NCBI GenBank assembly: GCA_947643715.1
Contig: CANRXB010000004.1
Coordinates: forward strand, 17,017-81,016
DNA length: 64,000 nucleotides
Direction of reading: 5' to 3'
From: an uncultured bacterium
Lineage (GTDB): Bacteria > Bacillota > Clostridia > Oscillospirales > Oscillospiraceae
A program made the position numbers and the translations under genes. This document shows, piece after piece, positions 55,121 through 63,823 of this stretch (positions are counted from its first letter, which is position 1; each line of letters opens with the position of its first letter). The notes under the pieces are model-generated. The model was not told the origin of the DNA, searched no databases, and saw only the letters and a program-made list of their open reading frames with translations.

Positions 55121-57025
55121 ATGATCGATATACAGCTCACCGGCCTCGTCAAAGAGTTCGAGGTCGGCAAACGGATACTGGACGGATTTTCCCTCCAGGT
55201 GGACCAGGGGGAGCGGGTGGGCCTGCTCGGCCGGAACGGCGCGGGCAAGACCACCATCTTCCGCATCATGACGGGCCAGGTGTCGCCGGACGAGGGCTGT
55301 GTATCCATCGCGCCGGGCAAGCGGCTGGGGCTCATCTCCCAGATCCCCGTCTACCCGGAGGGATATACCGTCCGGGACGTGCTGGACACCGCTTTCGCCC
55401 CCCTCCACGCCATGGAGCGGGAGCTGGCGGAGCTGGCCGCCCGGATGGGAGAGGCCCCGGACCTCCAGGTGATGGCCCGTTACGACCAGCTCACCGCCGC
55501 TTTCGAATCGGGGGGCGGCTATGACACCGAGACCAGGCTGAACAAGGTCTGCAACGGCCTGGGCATCGGGACGGACATGCGCTCGCGCCCGTTCGACGCT
55601 CTGTCCGGCGGTGAAAAGACCAGGATCAACCTGGCCAGGCTCATCCTGGAGGACACCGACATCCTGCTGCTGGACGAGCCCACCAACCACTTGGACCTGA
55701 ACGCCACCGAGTGGCTGGAGGGCTATCTGGAACGGTACAAGGGCACGGTGCTGGCCATCTCCCATGACCGCTGGTTCTTGGACAAGGTGGTCGGACGCGT
55801 GGCGGAGATCCAGGACGGGAAGGCGAGCCTGTATAGCGGCAACTACTCCTTCTATGTGGAGGAGAAGGAGCGCCGGTATCAGGAGCGCCTACGCCAGTAC
55901 GAGAAGGAACAGGCCAAGATCAGCCAGTTGGAGGCCGCAGCGGAGCAGATGCGGCTGTGGGCGTTCAAGGGCAACGACAAGCAGTACCGGCGGGCCATCA
56001 ATATGGAGCGGCGCATCGAGCGCCTGCGCACCACGGACAAGCCCACCAAGGAGCGCAAGCTGTCCACGCGGTTCGGGGAGCGGGAGTTCCATGGCGACGA
56101 GGCCATGGTGGTCACGGATCTGACCAAATCCTTTGGAGAGCGCACCTTGTTCAGCCACATCGATCTGGACGTGGCCGGCGGGGAGCGCATCGCCCTGTTG
56201 GGGGACAACGGCACGGGGAAGTCCACCTTCATCAAGATCGTCATGGGCGAGGAGGCGCCGGACGAGGGCTCGATCTACCTGGGGCCCTCCATCCGCATCG
56301 GCTATCTGCCCCAGATCATCCACTTCGACCGCCCCGAACGGAACCTGGTGGACACCATGCTGTACGCCCAGAACTGTACCACCCAGGAGGCGCGGGACCG
56401 GCTGGCCGCGTTCAAGTTCCAGGGGGAGGACGTGTTCAAGCAGGTGTCCGCCCTGTCCGGCGGGGAGCAGTCCCGGCTGCGGCTGTGTATGCTCATGGAC
56501 AGCCGGATCAATCTGCTCATCCTGGACGAGCCCACCAACCATCTGGACATCGATTCCCGGGAGTGGATCGAGGAGGCGGTGGAGGAGTACGGCGGCAATC
56601 TGCTGTTCGTCTCCCACGACCGCTATTTCATCGAGAAGTTCGCCACCCGGGTGTGGATGCTGGAGGATGGGAAGCTCACCGACTTCCATGGGACCTATCG
56701 GGAGTTCCGGGCCTGGCGGGAGCGGCAGGAGCAGCAGAGGGAGGCCCCGCAGCCTGCCGCGAAGGCGGAGGAGCCGAAGCAGGCCAAGGCCAAGCGCCCC
56801 GGCGGGACCAAGGAGCTGGAGAAACAGGTGCGCGCCGCCGAGCGGGCGGTGGAGAAAGCGGAGGTCCGTCTGGACGAATTGGCCCAACAGGCGCAGGACG
56901 CGGCGTCGGACTACCTGAAGCTCCAGGACGTGTACAAGGAGCGGGAGGCGGTGGAGGACGAGCTAGCCCACCTCTATGCCGAATGGGAACGTTTGGCGGC
57001 GGAGCTGGAAGAGGCGAAGGGATGA
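55121..57025 (+). CDS. ABC-F family ribosome-associated ATPase
   Basis: This 634-residue protein has two ATPase domains and no membrane part. Walker A sites are GRNGAGKT and GDNGTGKS; signatures are LSGGEKT and LSGGEQS, each followed by LLDEPTNHLD or ILDEPTNHLD. A linker of about 80 charged residues lies between them. The C-terminal end (about 545-634) is a charged coiled coil, as in Uup/YfmR-type proteins. Such proteins act on stalled ribosomes or confer antibiotic protection; the Uup/YdiF type is the more likely. TAAGGAG lies upstream. Confidence 0.92.
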   Translation: MIDIQLTGLVKEFEVGKRILDGFSLQVDQGERVGLLGRNGAGKTTIFRIMTGQVSPDEGCVSIAPGKRLGLISQIPVYPEGYTVRDVLDTAFAPLHAMERELAELAARMGEAPDLQVMARYDQLTAAFESGGGYDTETRLNKVCNGLGIGTDMRSRPFDALSGGEKTRINLARLILEDTDILLLDEPTNHLDLNATEWLEGYLERYKGTVLAISHDRWFLDKVVGRVAEIQDGKASLYSGNYSFYVEEKERRYQERLRQYEKEQAKISQLEAAAEQMRLWAFKGNDKQYRRAINMERRIERLRTTDKPTKERKLSTRFGEREFHGDEAMVVTDLTKSFGERTLFSHIDLDVAGGERIALLGDNGTGKSTFIKIVMGEEAPDEGSIYLGPSIRIGYLPQIIHFDRPERNLVDTMLYAQNCTTQEARDRLAAFKFQGEDVFKQVSALSGGEQSRLRLCMLMDSRINLLILDEPTNHLDIDSREWIEEAVEEYGGNLLFVSHDRYFIEKFATRVWMLEDGKLTDFHGTYREFRAWRERQEQQREAPQPAAKAEEPKQAKAKRPGGTKELEKQVRAAERAVEKAEVRLDELAQQAQDAASDYLKLQDVYKEREAVEDELAHLYAEWERLAAELEEAKG

Positions 57026-57028
57026 GGT

Positions 57029-57712
57029 ATGGAGCACCACAGCTATCAGGGGAAGGGCCCTAGAAAGAGATATATACGCTGGCTCATCGCCCTGCTGGCC
57101 CTCGCCGTCGTGGGGGCGCTGGCGTTCGGCGCGCTGGAGCTCGTCATCTGGCGCGGCGCCCAGGGACAGACCGCTCAGGCGGGCGGCGGGACACAGGTCA
57201 TGGTCATCTTCGGCTGCCAGATGAAGCGGGACGGGCCGTCCATCCTGCTGCGCGACAGGCTGGACACGGCCCTGGACTATCTGGAGGAGCACCCGGACAC
57301 CCGCGTCGTGGTCAGCGGCGGCAAGGGGGACGACGAACACGTCTCCGAAGCCCAGGGGATGTACGATTACCTCACGGAGCATGGAGTGAGCCGGGACATG
57401 ATCCTCATGGAGGACCGCTCCAGGAACACCCATCAGAACATCCGCAACACGCTGGAGCTCTTGCGGGACGGGGCGGGCCCCTGGGATCCCATCGCCCCCG
57501 GCGGCAGCTATCACTATGTGCTGGTGTCCAGCGACTTCCATCTGGCCCGCATCCTCATGCTGTGGGAGCGGGCCACAGGGCGGCTGGACGATGTGACCAC
57601 CCTGCCCGCCCCGGTGAGCCACGCGCCCTCGAGGGTGCATATGACCTTCCGGGAGCCGCTGGCGCTGGTGAAGTCCTTTCTCTTCGACAGAGAGTTCGAT
57701 CTTGGCGGATGA
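57029..57712 (+). CDS. YdcF/DUF218 family membrane protein
   Basis: This 227-residue protein has one membrane helix (about 17-41) and an extracytoplasmic DUF218 domain. Motifs are VIFGCQMKRDGPS near 58, VVVSGGKGDDE near 91, SRNTHQNIRNT near 130 and VSSDFHLAR near 165. The family includes SanA-like proteins linked to envelope barrier function and vancomycin sensitivity; the biochemistry is unknown. It starts 3 bases after the ABC-F stop. Confidence 0.9.
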   Translation: MEHHSYQGKGPRKRYIRWLIALLALAVVGALAFGALELVIWRGAQGQTAQAGGGTQVMVIFGCQMKRDGPSILLRDRLDTALDYLEEHPDTRVVVSGGKGDDEHVSEAQGMYDYLTEHGVSRDMILMEDRSRNTHQNIRNTLELLRDGAGPWDPIAPGGSYHYVLVSSDFHLARILMLWERATGRLDDVTTLPAPVSHAPSRVHMTFREPLALVKSFLFDREFDLGG

Positions 57713-57730
57713 GCAGAGATAGGGGGACCC

Positions 57731-58789
57731 ATGACTGACAACCTGAAAAACATCGAGCTGCGCTATCAAGAGCTGGAGGCCCGGCTGGCCGCCAACGAGA
57801 CCTACTCCGACCCGGAGCTGGTGTCCCGGCTCAACCGGGAGCAGAGGGAGCTGGAGCCGTTGGTGAGCGCCTACCGGGCGCTTTGCAGGGCGCGTTCCGA
57901 CCTGGCCGGGGCGGAGGAGCTCCTGGGGGACCCGGAGATGAAGGAGCTGGCCCAGCAGGAGTTGGTCCGGGCCAGGCAGGACGTGGAGCGTCTGGAGCGG
58001 GAGGTCAAGGTCCTGCTGCTCCCCCGGGATCCCAATGACGGCAAGAACGTCATCATGGAGATCCGCGCCGGAGTGGGCGGGGAGGAGTCCGCCCTGTTTG
58101 CCAATTCCCTCACCCGGATGTACACCATGTACGCCGAGCGCCGGGGCTGGCGGGTGGAGGTGAACTCTGCCAGCGAGACGGAGCTGGGCGGCCTCAAAGA
58201 GATCTCCTTCACCGTGGAGGGGGAGGGCGCCTGGTCCCGGCTGAAATTCGAGAGCGGTGTCCATCGGGTGCAGCGGGTGCCGGAGACCGAGTCGGGCGGG
58301 CGGGTGCATACCTCCACGGTCACGGTGGCGGTGCTGCCGGAGATGGCCGAGGTGGACGCGAAGCTGGACCCTGCCGACGTGGAGATGCAGGTCTTTCGCT
58401 CCTCGGGGGCGGGGGGACAGCACATCAACAAGACCTCTTCCGCCGTGCGCCTGATCCACAAGCCCACAGGTACGGTGGTGGAATGCCAGCAGGAACGCAG
58501 CCAGTTCCAGAACCGGGAAAAGGCCATGCGGCTGCTGGCCTCTATCCTGTACGACCGGGAGCAGGAGCGCATCCAGTCCGAGTATGGCCAGGAGCGCCGC
58601 AGCCAGGTGGGCACCGGTATGCGCAACGAGCGCATCCGCACCTATAATTTCCCGCAGGGACGGCTCACGGACCACCGGGTGGGGCTGACCCTATATAAGC
58701 TGGGCGCGGTGATGGACGGGGATCTGGACGAGATCGTCGATGCCCTGGCCGCGGCCCGGCAGGCAGAACAGTTAGCGGAAAGAAGCTGA
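57731..58789 (+). CDS. prfA: Peptide chain release factor 1
   Basis: This 352-residue factor reads UAA and UAG stop codons. The GGQ motif that triggers peptide release is at residues 228-230 (GAGGQHINK). The codon-recognition tripeptide is P-E-T in RVPETES, matching the P-x-T of RF1 rather than the SPF of RF2. The glutamine methyltransferase prmC, often next to prfA, is not here. It is translated from a site 18 bases behind the ydcF gene. Confidence 0.97.
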   Translation: MTDNLKNIELRYQELEARLAANETYSDPELVSRLNREQRELEPLVSAYRALCRARSDLAGAEELLGDPEMKELAQQELVRARQDVERLEREVKVLLLPRDPNDGKNVIMEIRAGVGGEESALFANSLTRMYTMYAERRGWRVEVNSASETELGGLKEISFTVEGEGAWSRLKFESGVHRVQRVPETESGGRVHTSTVTVAVLPEMAEVDAKLDPADVEMQVFRSSGAGGQHINKTSSAVRLIHKPTGTVVECQQERSQFQNREKAMRLLASILYDREQERIQSEYGQERRSQVGTGMRNERIRTYNFPQGRLTDHRVGLTLYKLGAVMDGDLDEIVDALAAARQAEQLAERS

Positions 58790-58793
58790 ATGG

Positions 58794-60068
58794 ATGTATA
58801 CTCATGTGATCTTCGATCTGGATGGCACCCTGCTGGATACCATCGACGATCTGGCGGATGCGGGCAACCATGTGTGTGCTGCCCACGGCTGGCCCACCCA
58901 TACGGTGGACCAGTTCAAATATATGGTGGGCAACGGCATCCCCACGCTGGTGTCCCGGTTCGCGCCCAGCGGGCTGAGCCAGGAAGAGCTGGACCGGGCC
59001 CTGGCGGAGTTCTCCGCATACTATGGGGCGCATAAGCAGGACAAGACCGCCCCCTATCCCGGCATCACGGGACTGCTGTCCGCCCTGAAGGGGGCGGGGG
59101 TGGAGCTGGCGGTGCTGTCCAACAAGGCCCATGCCCTGGCCGGGCCGGTGGTGGAGGGATATTTCCCCGGCGTGTTCCGGTCGGTGCAGGGGGCGCTGCC
59201 GGACGCGCCGCTGAAGCCGGATCCCACGCTGCTGCGCGTTTTGATGGAGGAGATCGGCGCGAAGCCCGAGAGCACCCTGTTCGTGGGCGACAGCGACGTG
59301 GACGTGCTCACGGGGAAGAACGGCGGCTTGAGCGTGTGCGGTGTGCTCTGGGGCTTCCGGGACAGGGAGGAGTTGATGGACGCCGGGGCGGATCAGACCG
59401 TCCACAGGCCGGAGCAGCTCTCGGCGATCGTCACAGGCACCGCCCTGCTCACCGCCGACCAGACCGCCCTGGCATCCGAGCTGCTGCGGCTGGGCCGTCT
59501 CGTCGCCCTGCCCACGGAGACGGTGTACGGCCTGGCCGCCGACGCGGCCCAGGAGGCGGCCGTCCGCGGGAGCTATGAGGCGAAGGGGCGTCCCGAGGCC
59601 AAGCCGCTGAGCGTGCTGGTGGACGGGATGGGGATGGCCGAGACCGTGTGCCGGGACATCCCGGAGGATGCGTACAGGCTGGCGGACGCGTTCTGGCCCG
59701 GGCCGCTCACCATGATCTTGTGGGGGAACGGCACGCTGCCCTCCGCCGTGTCCGCAGGGGGCAAGACGCAGGGCGTGCGCTGCCCCAGCCACCCCGCTGC
59801 GCTGGAGGTCGTCCGGGCATTGGGCAGGCCGCTGGCCTGTCCCTCCGCCAACCTGTCCGGCAGGCCCAGCCCCAAGTCGGCGGGCGAGGTCATGGGACAG
59901 TTGAGCGGGCGCATCGACGCCGTCCTGGACGGCGGGACCTGCCGTGTGGGGGTGGAATCCACGATACTGGACCTGACCGCCGCCCCATACCGGATCCTGC
60001 GCCAAGGCGGGACGGGCCGCGCTGAGATCGAGGCCGTGCTGGGGCCGGGGAAGCTCAGCGGGACATGA
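58794..60068 (+). CDS. Fusion of HAD phosphatase and threonylcarbamoyl-AMP synthase (TsaC/Sua5)
   Basis: One 424-residue frame carries two enzymes. Residues 1-213 are a Gph-like HAD phosphatase: D8 and D10 in FDLDGT, LSNKAH near 108 and FVGDSDVDV near 163. Residues 221-424 are a TsaC/YrdC domain: LPTETVYGLAADA at 239-251, KGRPEAKPL at 264-272, CPSANLSG and GVESTILDL. TsaC makes threonylcarbamoyl-AMP for t6A in tRNA. The phosphatase may act on phosphoglycolate or a nucleotide. No stop codon or frameshift separates the parts. Sua5 genes often follow prfA, which explains the position; the HAD part is the odd addition. The ribosome binding site is weak. Confidence 0.88.
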   Translation: MYTHVIFDLDGTLLDTIDDLADAGNHVCAAHGWPTHTVDQFKYMVGNGIPTLVSRFAPSGLSQEELDRALAEFSAYYGAHKQDKTAPYPGITGLLSALKGAGVELAVLSNKAHALAGPVVEGYFPGVFRSVQGALPDAPLKPDPTLLRVLMEEIGAKPESTLFVGDSDVDVLTGKNGGLSVCGVLWGFRDREELMDAGADQTVHRPEQLSAIVTGTALLTADQTALASELLRLGRLVALPTETVYGLAADAAQEAAVRGSYEAKGRPEAKPLSVLVDGMGMAETVCRDIPEDAYRLADAFWPGPLTMILWGNGTLPSAVSAGGKTQGVRCPSHPAALEVVRALGRPLACPSANLSGRPSPKSAGEVMGQLSGRIDAVLDGGTCRVGVESTILDLTAAPYRILRQGGTGRAEIEAVLGPGKLSGT

Positions 60069-60082
60069 AAGGAGATACGACC

Positions 60083-60436
60083 ATGGAGATAGAAGTCATA
60101 GGCAAGACCGCCGTCGTGCGGGAAAAAGGTGTGCTGATCGACAGCGGCAGCTCCGCTGTGGAGCTGCTGGCCACCGTCCGATATGAGACCGGGTGCTCCG
60201 CTGTGATCTTGTCCAAGGAGCAGTTGGACGAAGCTTTCTTCCGCCTGTCCACCGGGCTGGCGGGAGAGGTGCTGCAAAAGTTCGTGAACTATCAGATGCG
60301 GCTGGGCATCGTGGGGGATCTTTCCGGGTACACCAGCAAGCCCCTCCAGGACTTCGTCCGGGAGAGCAACGAAGGCCGTCAGATCTGCTTCCAGCCCGAC
60401 GAGGCGGCGGCGCTGGCCTGGCTGGAAAGGGCGTGA
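60083..60436 (+). CDS. DUF4180 family protein
   Basis: This 117-residue soluble protein matches DUF4180. It has alternating short beta-strands and a conserved-looking FFRLSTGLAGEVLQKFVNYQMRL broken helix, then LGIVGDLSGYTSKPLQDFV and a C-terminal ESNEGRQICF. The function is unknown. AAAGGAG lies 8 bases before the ATG at 60083. It is encoded between the HAD/TsaC fusion and coaE with short gaps. Confidence 0.82.
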   Translation: MEIEVIGKTAVVREKGVLIDSGSSAVELLATVRYETGCSAVILSKEQLDEAFFRLSTGLAGEVLQKFVNYQMRLGIVGDLSGYTSKPLQDFVRESNEGRQICFQPDEAAALAWLERA

Positions 60437-60440
60437 GGGC

Positions 60441-61046
60441 TTGACCGTCATCGGCATCACAGGTCCTACCGGGGCGGGCAAGACCACCGTGCTCGACGTG
60501 GTGACCGAGCTGGGCGGAGCCGTCGTGGACTGCGACGAGGTGTATCATGAGCTGCTGCGTACCAGCGCGTCCATGCGCGATGAGCTGGCGGCGCGGTTCG
60601 GCGGCGAGATCTTCGACGCAGATGGGGGCTTGCGCCGGAAGGGATTTGGTGCTATCGTATTCAAGGACGCTCAAGCGCTGGGCGACCTGAACGCCATCAC
60701 CCATCGGTACGTGGTCAGTGAGCTCGAGCGGAGGATCGCCTGCGCCCAGGCCGAAGGCCGCCCCGCCATCGCGTTGGATGCCATCGCCCTGCTGGAGAGC
60801 GGGGCGGGGGAGCGCCTGTGCCATGTCACGGTGGCGGTGACCGCTGCGGAGGACGTCCGGGTGCACCGCATCATGGCGCGTGAGGGGATCTCCGAGGAGT
60901 ACGCCCGGTCCAGAGTGGCGGCACAGAAGCCGTCCGCCTGGTTCGAGGCGCGCTGCACCTATACCCTGCGCAACGACGGGGCCCGGGAGACGTTGGAGGC
61001 CCGGGCCCGGGCGCTGTTAGAACAGATCATCAAGGAGGAACATTGA
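60441..61046 (+). CDS. coaE: Dephospho-CoA kinase
   Basis: This 201-residue kinase performs the last step of coenzyme A synthesis. The P-loop is GPTGAGKT at 8-15, the substrate-binding acidic pair is in VDCDEVYHELL near 29-39, and the lid arginines lie in RVHRIMARE near 140. The start is a TTG directly after a GTGAGGG sequence, 4 bases behind the DUF4180 stop. It differs from the commonest coaE (ASGKS) in the loop but is otherwise typical. Confidence 0.9.
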   Translation: MTVIGITGPTGAGKTTVLDVVTELGGAVVDCDEVYHELLRTSASMRDELAARFGGEIFDADGGLRRKGFGAIVFKDAQALGDLNAITHRYVVSELERRIACAQAEGRPAIALDAIALLESGAGERLCHVTVAVTAAEDVRVHRIMAREGISEEYARSRVAAQKPSAWFEARCTYTLRNDGARETLEARARALLEQIIKEEH

Positions 61047-61047
61047 A

Positions 61048-62451
61048 ATGGAAGAAAAAACGCCGGCTCAGCAGCTCCGGGAGGCGCTGCTGTACCAGAA
61101 GAAGAACGGTTGGGACGTGGTGGACGAGACCACGGAAAAGGCGATCTTCGAGTATTGTGAGGGTTACAAGACCTTCCTGGACCGGGGCAAGACAGAGCGC
61201 ACCTGTGTGGACTATACAGTGGAGCTGGCCCAGGCCGCAGGCTTCGTCCCCTTCGAGCGGGGCATGGAGCTGGTCCCCGGCACGAAGGTATACCGGGTGA
61301 ACCGGGGCAGGGCCATCGATCTGGCCATCATCGGCTCTGCGCCGCTGGACCAGGGCGTGTCCATCACCGCTTCCCATATCGACAGCCCCCGCTTGGACCT
61401 GAAGCCCTCCCCACTGTATGAGGACGGTGAGCTGGCGTTCCTCAAGACCCATTATTATGGCGGGATCCGCAAATATCAGTGGGTGACCATCCCCCTGGAG
61501 CTGCGGGGGGTCGTGGCCATGAAGGACGGCACTGTGGTGAATGTGGCCGTGGGCTCCCATCCCGGCGATCCTCTGTTCACCATCGACGACCTGCTGCCCC
61601 ACCTGGGAGCGGAGCAGGCCAAAAAGCCTCTGGGCGAGGCCATCCCGGCCGAGAGCCTGAACGTCTTGGTGGGCAGCCGCCCCCTGAAGGACGACGACGG
61701 CAGCGACCGGGTGAAGCTGGCGGTGATGAAGATGCTCTACGATCACTACGGCATCCGGGAGGCGGACTTCATCTCCGCTGAGATCGAGGCCGTCCCGGCG
61801 TTCAACGCGGTGGACATCGGCTTCGACCGGTCCCTCATCGGGGCCTACGGCCATGACGACCGGGTGTGCGGCTACGCCGGGCTGAAGGCCCTGCTGGATC
61901 TGGAGGGCGTGCCCTGCCGCACTGCGGTGTGCGTACTGGCGGACAAGGAGGAGATCGGCTCCGAGGGCGTGTCCGGGATGAAGTCCGCCTTTTTCGAGAC
62001 CTTCATCGGCGATCTGTGCGCCTCCCAGAAGGTGCCTCTGCGGGTGTGCCTGGAGAGATCCTTCTGCCTGTCCACCGACGTGACCGCCGCGTTCGACCCC
62101 AACTTTGCCGATGTATACGAGAAGAACAACTCCGCCCGGGTGAACTACGGCATCGGCCTGTGCAAGTATACCGGCTCCCGGGGCAAGGGAGGCGCCTCCG
62201 ATGCCGGCGCTGAGCTGGTGGCGTATGTCCGCCGGCTGCTGGACGACAGGGGCATCCTGTGGCAGATGGCGGAGCTGGGCAAGGTGGACCAGGGCGGCGG
62301 CGGCACTGTGGCCTGCTATATGGCCGACCGCAACATCGATACTCTGGACGCGGGCGTGCCCGTGCTGTCCATGCACGCGCCGTTCGAGGTCGTGTCCAAG
62401 CTGGACTGCTATATGACATATTCTGCTTGTAAAGCGGTGTACGAAGGCTGA
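61048..62451 (+). CDS. M18 family aminopeptidase
   Basis: This 467-residue zinc aminopeptidase removes N-terminal acidic or neutral residues from peptides in the cytoplasm. Metal-ligand regions are TASHIDSPRLDLKP near 113 (His, Asp), DKEEIGSEG near 305 (the catalytic and metal-binding glutamates) and MHAPFEVVSK near the C-terminus. AAGGAGG lies 9 bases upstream, inside the end of coaE, and the start is 1 base behind the coaE stop. Confidence 0.94.
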   Translation: MEEKTPAQQLREALLYQKKNGWDVVDETTEKAIFEYCEGYKTFLDRGKTERTCVDYTVELAQAAGFVPFERGMELVPGTKVYRVNRGRAIDLAIIGSAPLDQGVSITASHIDSPRLDLKPSPLYEDGELAFLKTHYYGGIRKYQWVTIPLELRGVVAMKDGTVVNVAVGSHPGDPLFTIDDLLPHLGAEQAKKPLGEAIPAESLNVLVGSRPLKDDDGSDRVKLAVMKMLYDHYGIREADFISAEIEAVPAFNAVDIGFDRSLIGAYGHDDRVCGYAGLKALLDLEGVPCRTAVCVLADKEEIGSEGVSGMKSAFFETFIGDLCASQKVPLRVCLERSFCLSTDVTAAFDPNFADVYEKNNSARVNYGIGLCKYTGSRGKGGASDAGAELVAYVRRLLDDRGILWQMAELGKVDQGGGGTVACYMADRNIDTLDAGVPVLSMHAPFEVVSKLDCYMTYSACKAVYEG

Positions 62452-62454
62452 GCC

Positions 62455-62892
62455 GTGGTCCGCTTGGAGCCGATCGGCCCAGAGAACTGGCGGGAGCCGC
62501 TGGAGGTGGCCGAGGATCAGCGGCGGTTCGTGTCCAGGCGGGAGCGCCTGCTGGCCAGGGCCTATGCTTACCGGGACCTGGGTGGGCAAGCCAGGCTGAT
62601 CTTAGAGGAGGACGTCCCGGTCGGGATGCTCTTGTACTATGACTGGCCCGAGGCTGGACAGTACGTGTTCAGCCAGCTCTTCATCGACTGGCGGCATCAG
62701 CGGCGGGGCCTCGGCCTCCAGGCGGCGCGGCTGGCGCTGGACGAGATGCGCGCAGACGGACGTTTCCAAAAGGTCTGTCTGTGTTATGTGGAGGGCGACG
62801 AGCCCGCCCGGCGGCTCTATGAAACGCTGGGGTTCCGCCCCACTGGCGAAACGGACGGGGACGAGATCGTCATGATACTGGATCGTCTCTGA
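62455..62892 (+). CDS. GNAT family acetyltransferase
   Basis: This 145-residue single-domain N-acetyltransferase has a hydrophobic beta4 strand (QYVFSQLFID) followed by the acetyl-CoA loop RRGLGLQAAR near 83-92. A C-terminal YVEGDEPARRLYETLGF is typical of the family. The substrate is unknown. The start is a GTG, 3 bases behind the aminopeptidase stop; no separate strong ribosome binding site is seen, suggesting coupling. It is last in the long operon. Confidence 0.88.
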   Translation: MVRLEPIGPENWREPLEVAEDQRRFVSRRERLLARAYAYRDLGGQARLILEEDVPVGMLLYYDWPEAGQYVFSQLFIDWRHQRRGLGLQAARLALDEMRADGRFQKVCLCYVEGDEPARRLYETLGFRPTGETDGDEIVMILDRL

Positions 62893-62901
62893 TGGATAAA
62901 G

Positions 62902-62941
62902 ACCCCCTTTTGCGGAAAAGCTACCGCAAAAGGGGGTTTTT
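62902..62941 (+). terminator. Strong terminator overlapping the tepA ribosome binding region
   Basis: ACCCCCTTTTGCGG pairs perfectly over 14 bases with CCGCAAAAGGGGGT around an 8-base loop, followed by TTTT. The right arm contains AGGGGG, the only ribosome-binding-like sequence before the tepA start at 62944. Confidence 0.9.
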
Positions 62942-62943
62942 CC

Positions 62944-63657
62944 ATGACTGAGGAGACCAGACCGATCGAAAGCGACGACAATGAGGCACAGTCCGAGCTC
63001 CAGCAGCAGATCGTGGACATGGGGTCCAGCACTGTCAAGACGAAGGACGGCACCATCCACACGCTCACCATCGTGGGCACCATCGAGGGGCACCAGGAGG
63101 AGCGTTCCGGGGCCAAGACCACGAAATACGAGCACGTCCTCCCTCTGCTCACAGCCGTGGAGGAGAGCGACGAGGCGGACGGCCTGCTCATCCTGCTCAA
63201 CACCATGGGAGGGGACATCGAAGCGGGGCTGGCCATCGCCGAGATGATCTCCGGGATGCGGAAGCCCACCGTGTCCCTGGTGCTGGGGGGCGGGCATTCC
63301 ATCGGCGTACCTCTGGCGGTGGCGGCGAAGGAATCCTTCATCGTCCCCTCCGGGGCCATGACGATCCACCCGGTGCGGCTCAATGGGTTGGTGATCGGGG
63401 TCAGCCAGACGTTCCACTATTTTGAGCGCATCCAGGACCGGATCTGCGACTTCGTCACCCGCAACAGCCGCATCAGCCGGAAGGACTTTGAGCACCTGAT
63501 GCTCAACACCGGGGAGATGGCCGCCGATGTGGGCAGCGTCATCTACGGCAAGGAGGCGGTGAAGCTGGGGCTCATCGACCACCTGGGGGGGCTGTCCGAC
63601 GCGCTGGCGTGCCTCCACCAGAGAATGCGGGAGGAGAACGGGCGCAGGGAGCTGTGA
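62944..63657 (+). CDS. TepA/ClpP-like serine protease
   Basis: This 237-residue ClpP-fold protein has catalytic S119 in GGGHSIGVPL and H142 in AMTIHPVR, with NTMGGDIEAGLAIAEMI before them. It belongs to the TepA (YmfB) group, which in B. subtilis lies near ftsK/spoIIIE and is linked to protein translocation and sporulation. The N-terminus (about 1-25) is acidic and disordered. The ATG lies 3 bases after the terminator's T-run, so ribosome access should depend on unfolding of that hairpin or on an unseen downstream promoter. Confidence 0.88.
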   Translation: MTEETRPIESDDNEAQSELQQQIVDMGSSTVKTKDGTIHTLTIVGTIEGHQEERSGAKTTKYEHVLPLLTAVEESDEADGLLILLNTMGGDIEAGLAIAEMISGMRKPTVSLVLGGGHSIGVPLAVAAKESFIVPSGAMTIHPVRLNGLVIGVSQTFHYFERIQDRICDFVTRNSRISRKDFEHLMLNTGEMAADVGSVIYGKEAVKLGLIDHLGGLSDALACLHQRMREENGRREL

Positions 63658-63769
63658 CACACGCGGGCGGCTGCCCTGAGCGGGCGGCCGCCCCCTTGAT
63701 TCCAAGCGGGCCGCTCCCCTGGGACGGGCCCGCCCCGGCAAAAAATTTTTGAAAATTCTTTTTGTATGT

Positions 63770-63798
63770 TTGACATATCATGGCAGATAGCCTATACT
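63770..63798 (+). promoter_or_regulatory. Promoter of the Crp/Fnr regulator gene
   Basis: TTGACA, 17 bases, TATACT. The -35 box is perfect and an A/T-rich stretch precedes it. The start codon is 25 bases downstream. Confidence 0.82.
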
Positions 63799-63823
63799 GG
63801 TTGTATAATAAGAAGGAGGCTGT

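Noticed and set aside
63660..63740. Terminator after tepA
   Set aside because: GC-rich self-complementary stretches exist (GGGCGGC/GCCGCCC and GCGGGCC/GGCCCGC), but neither forms a long stem with a following T-run.
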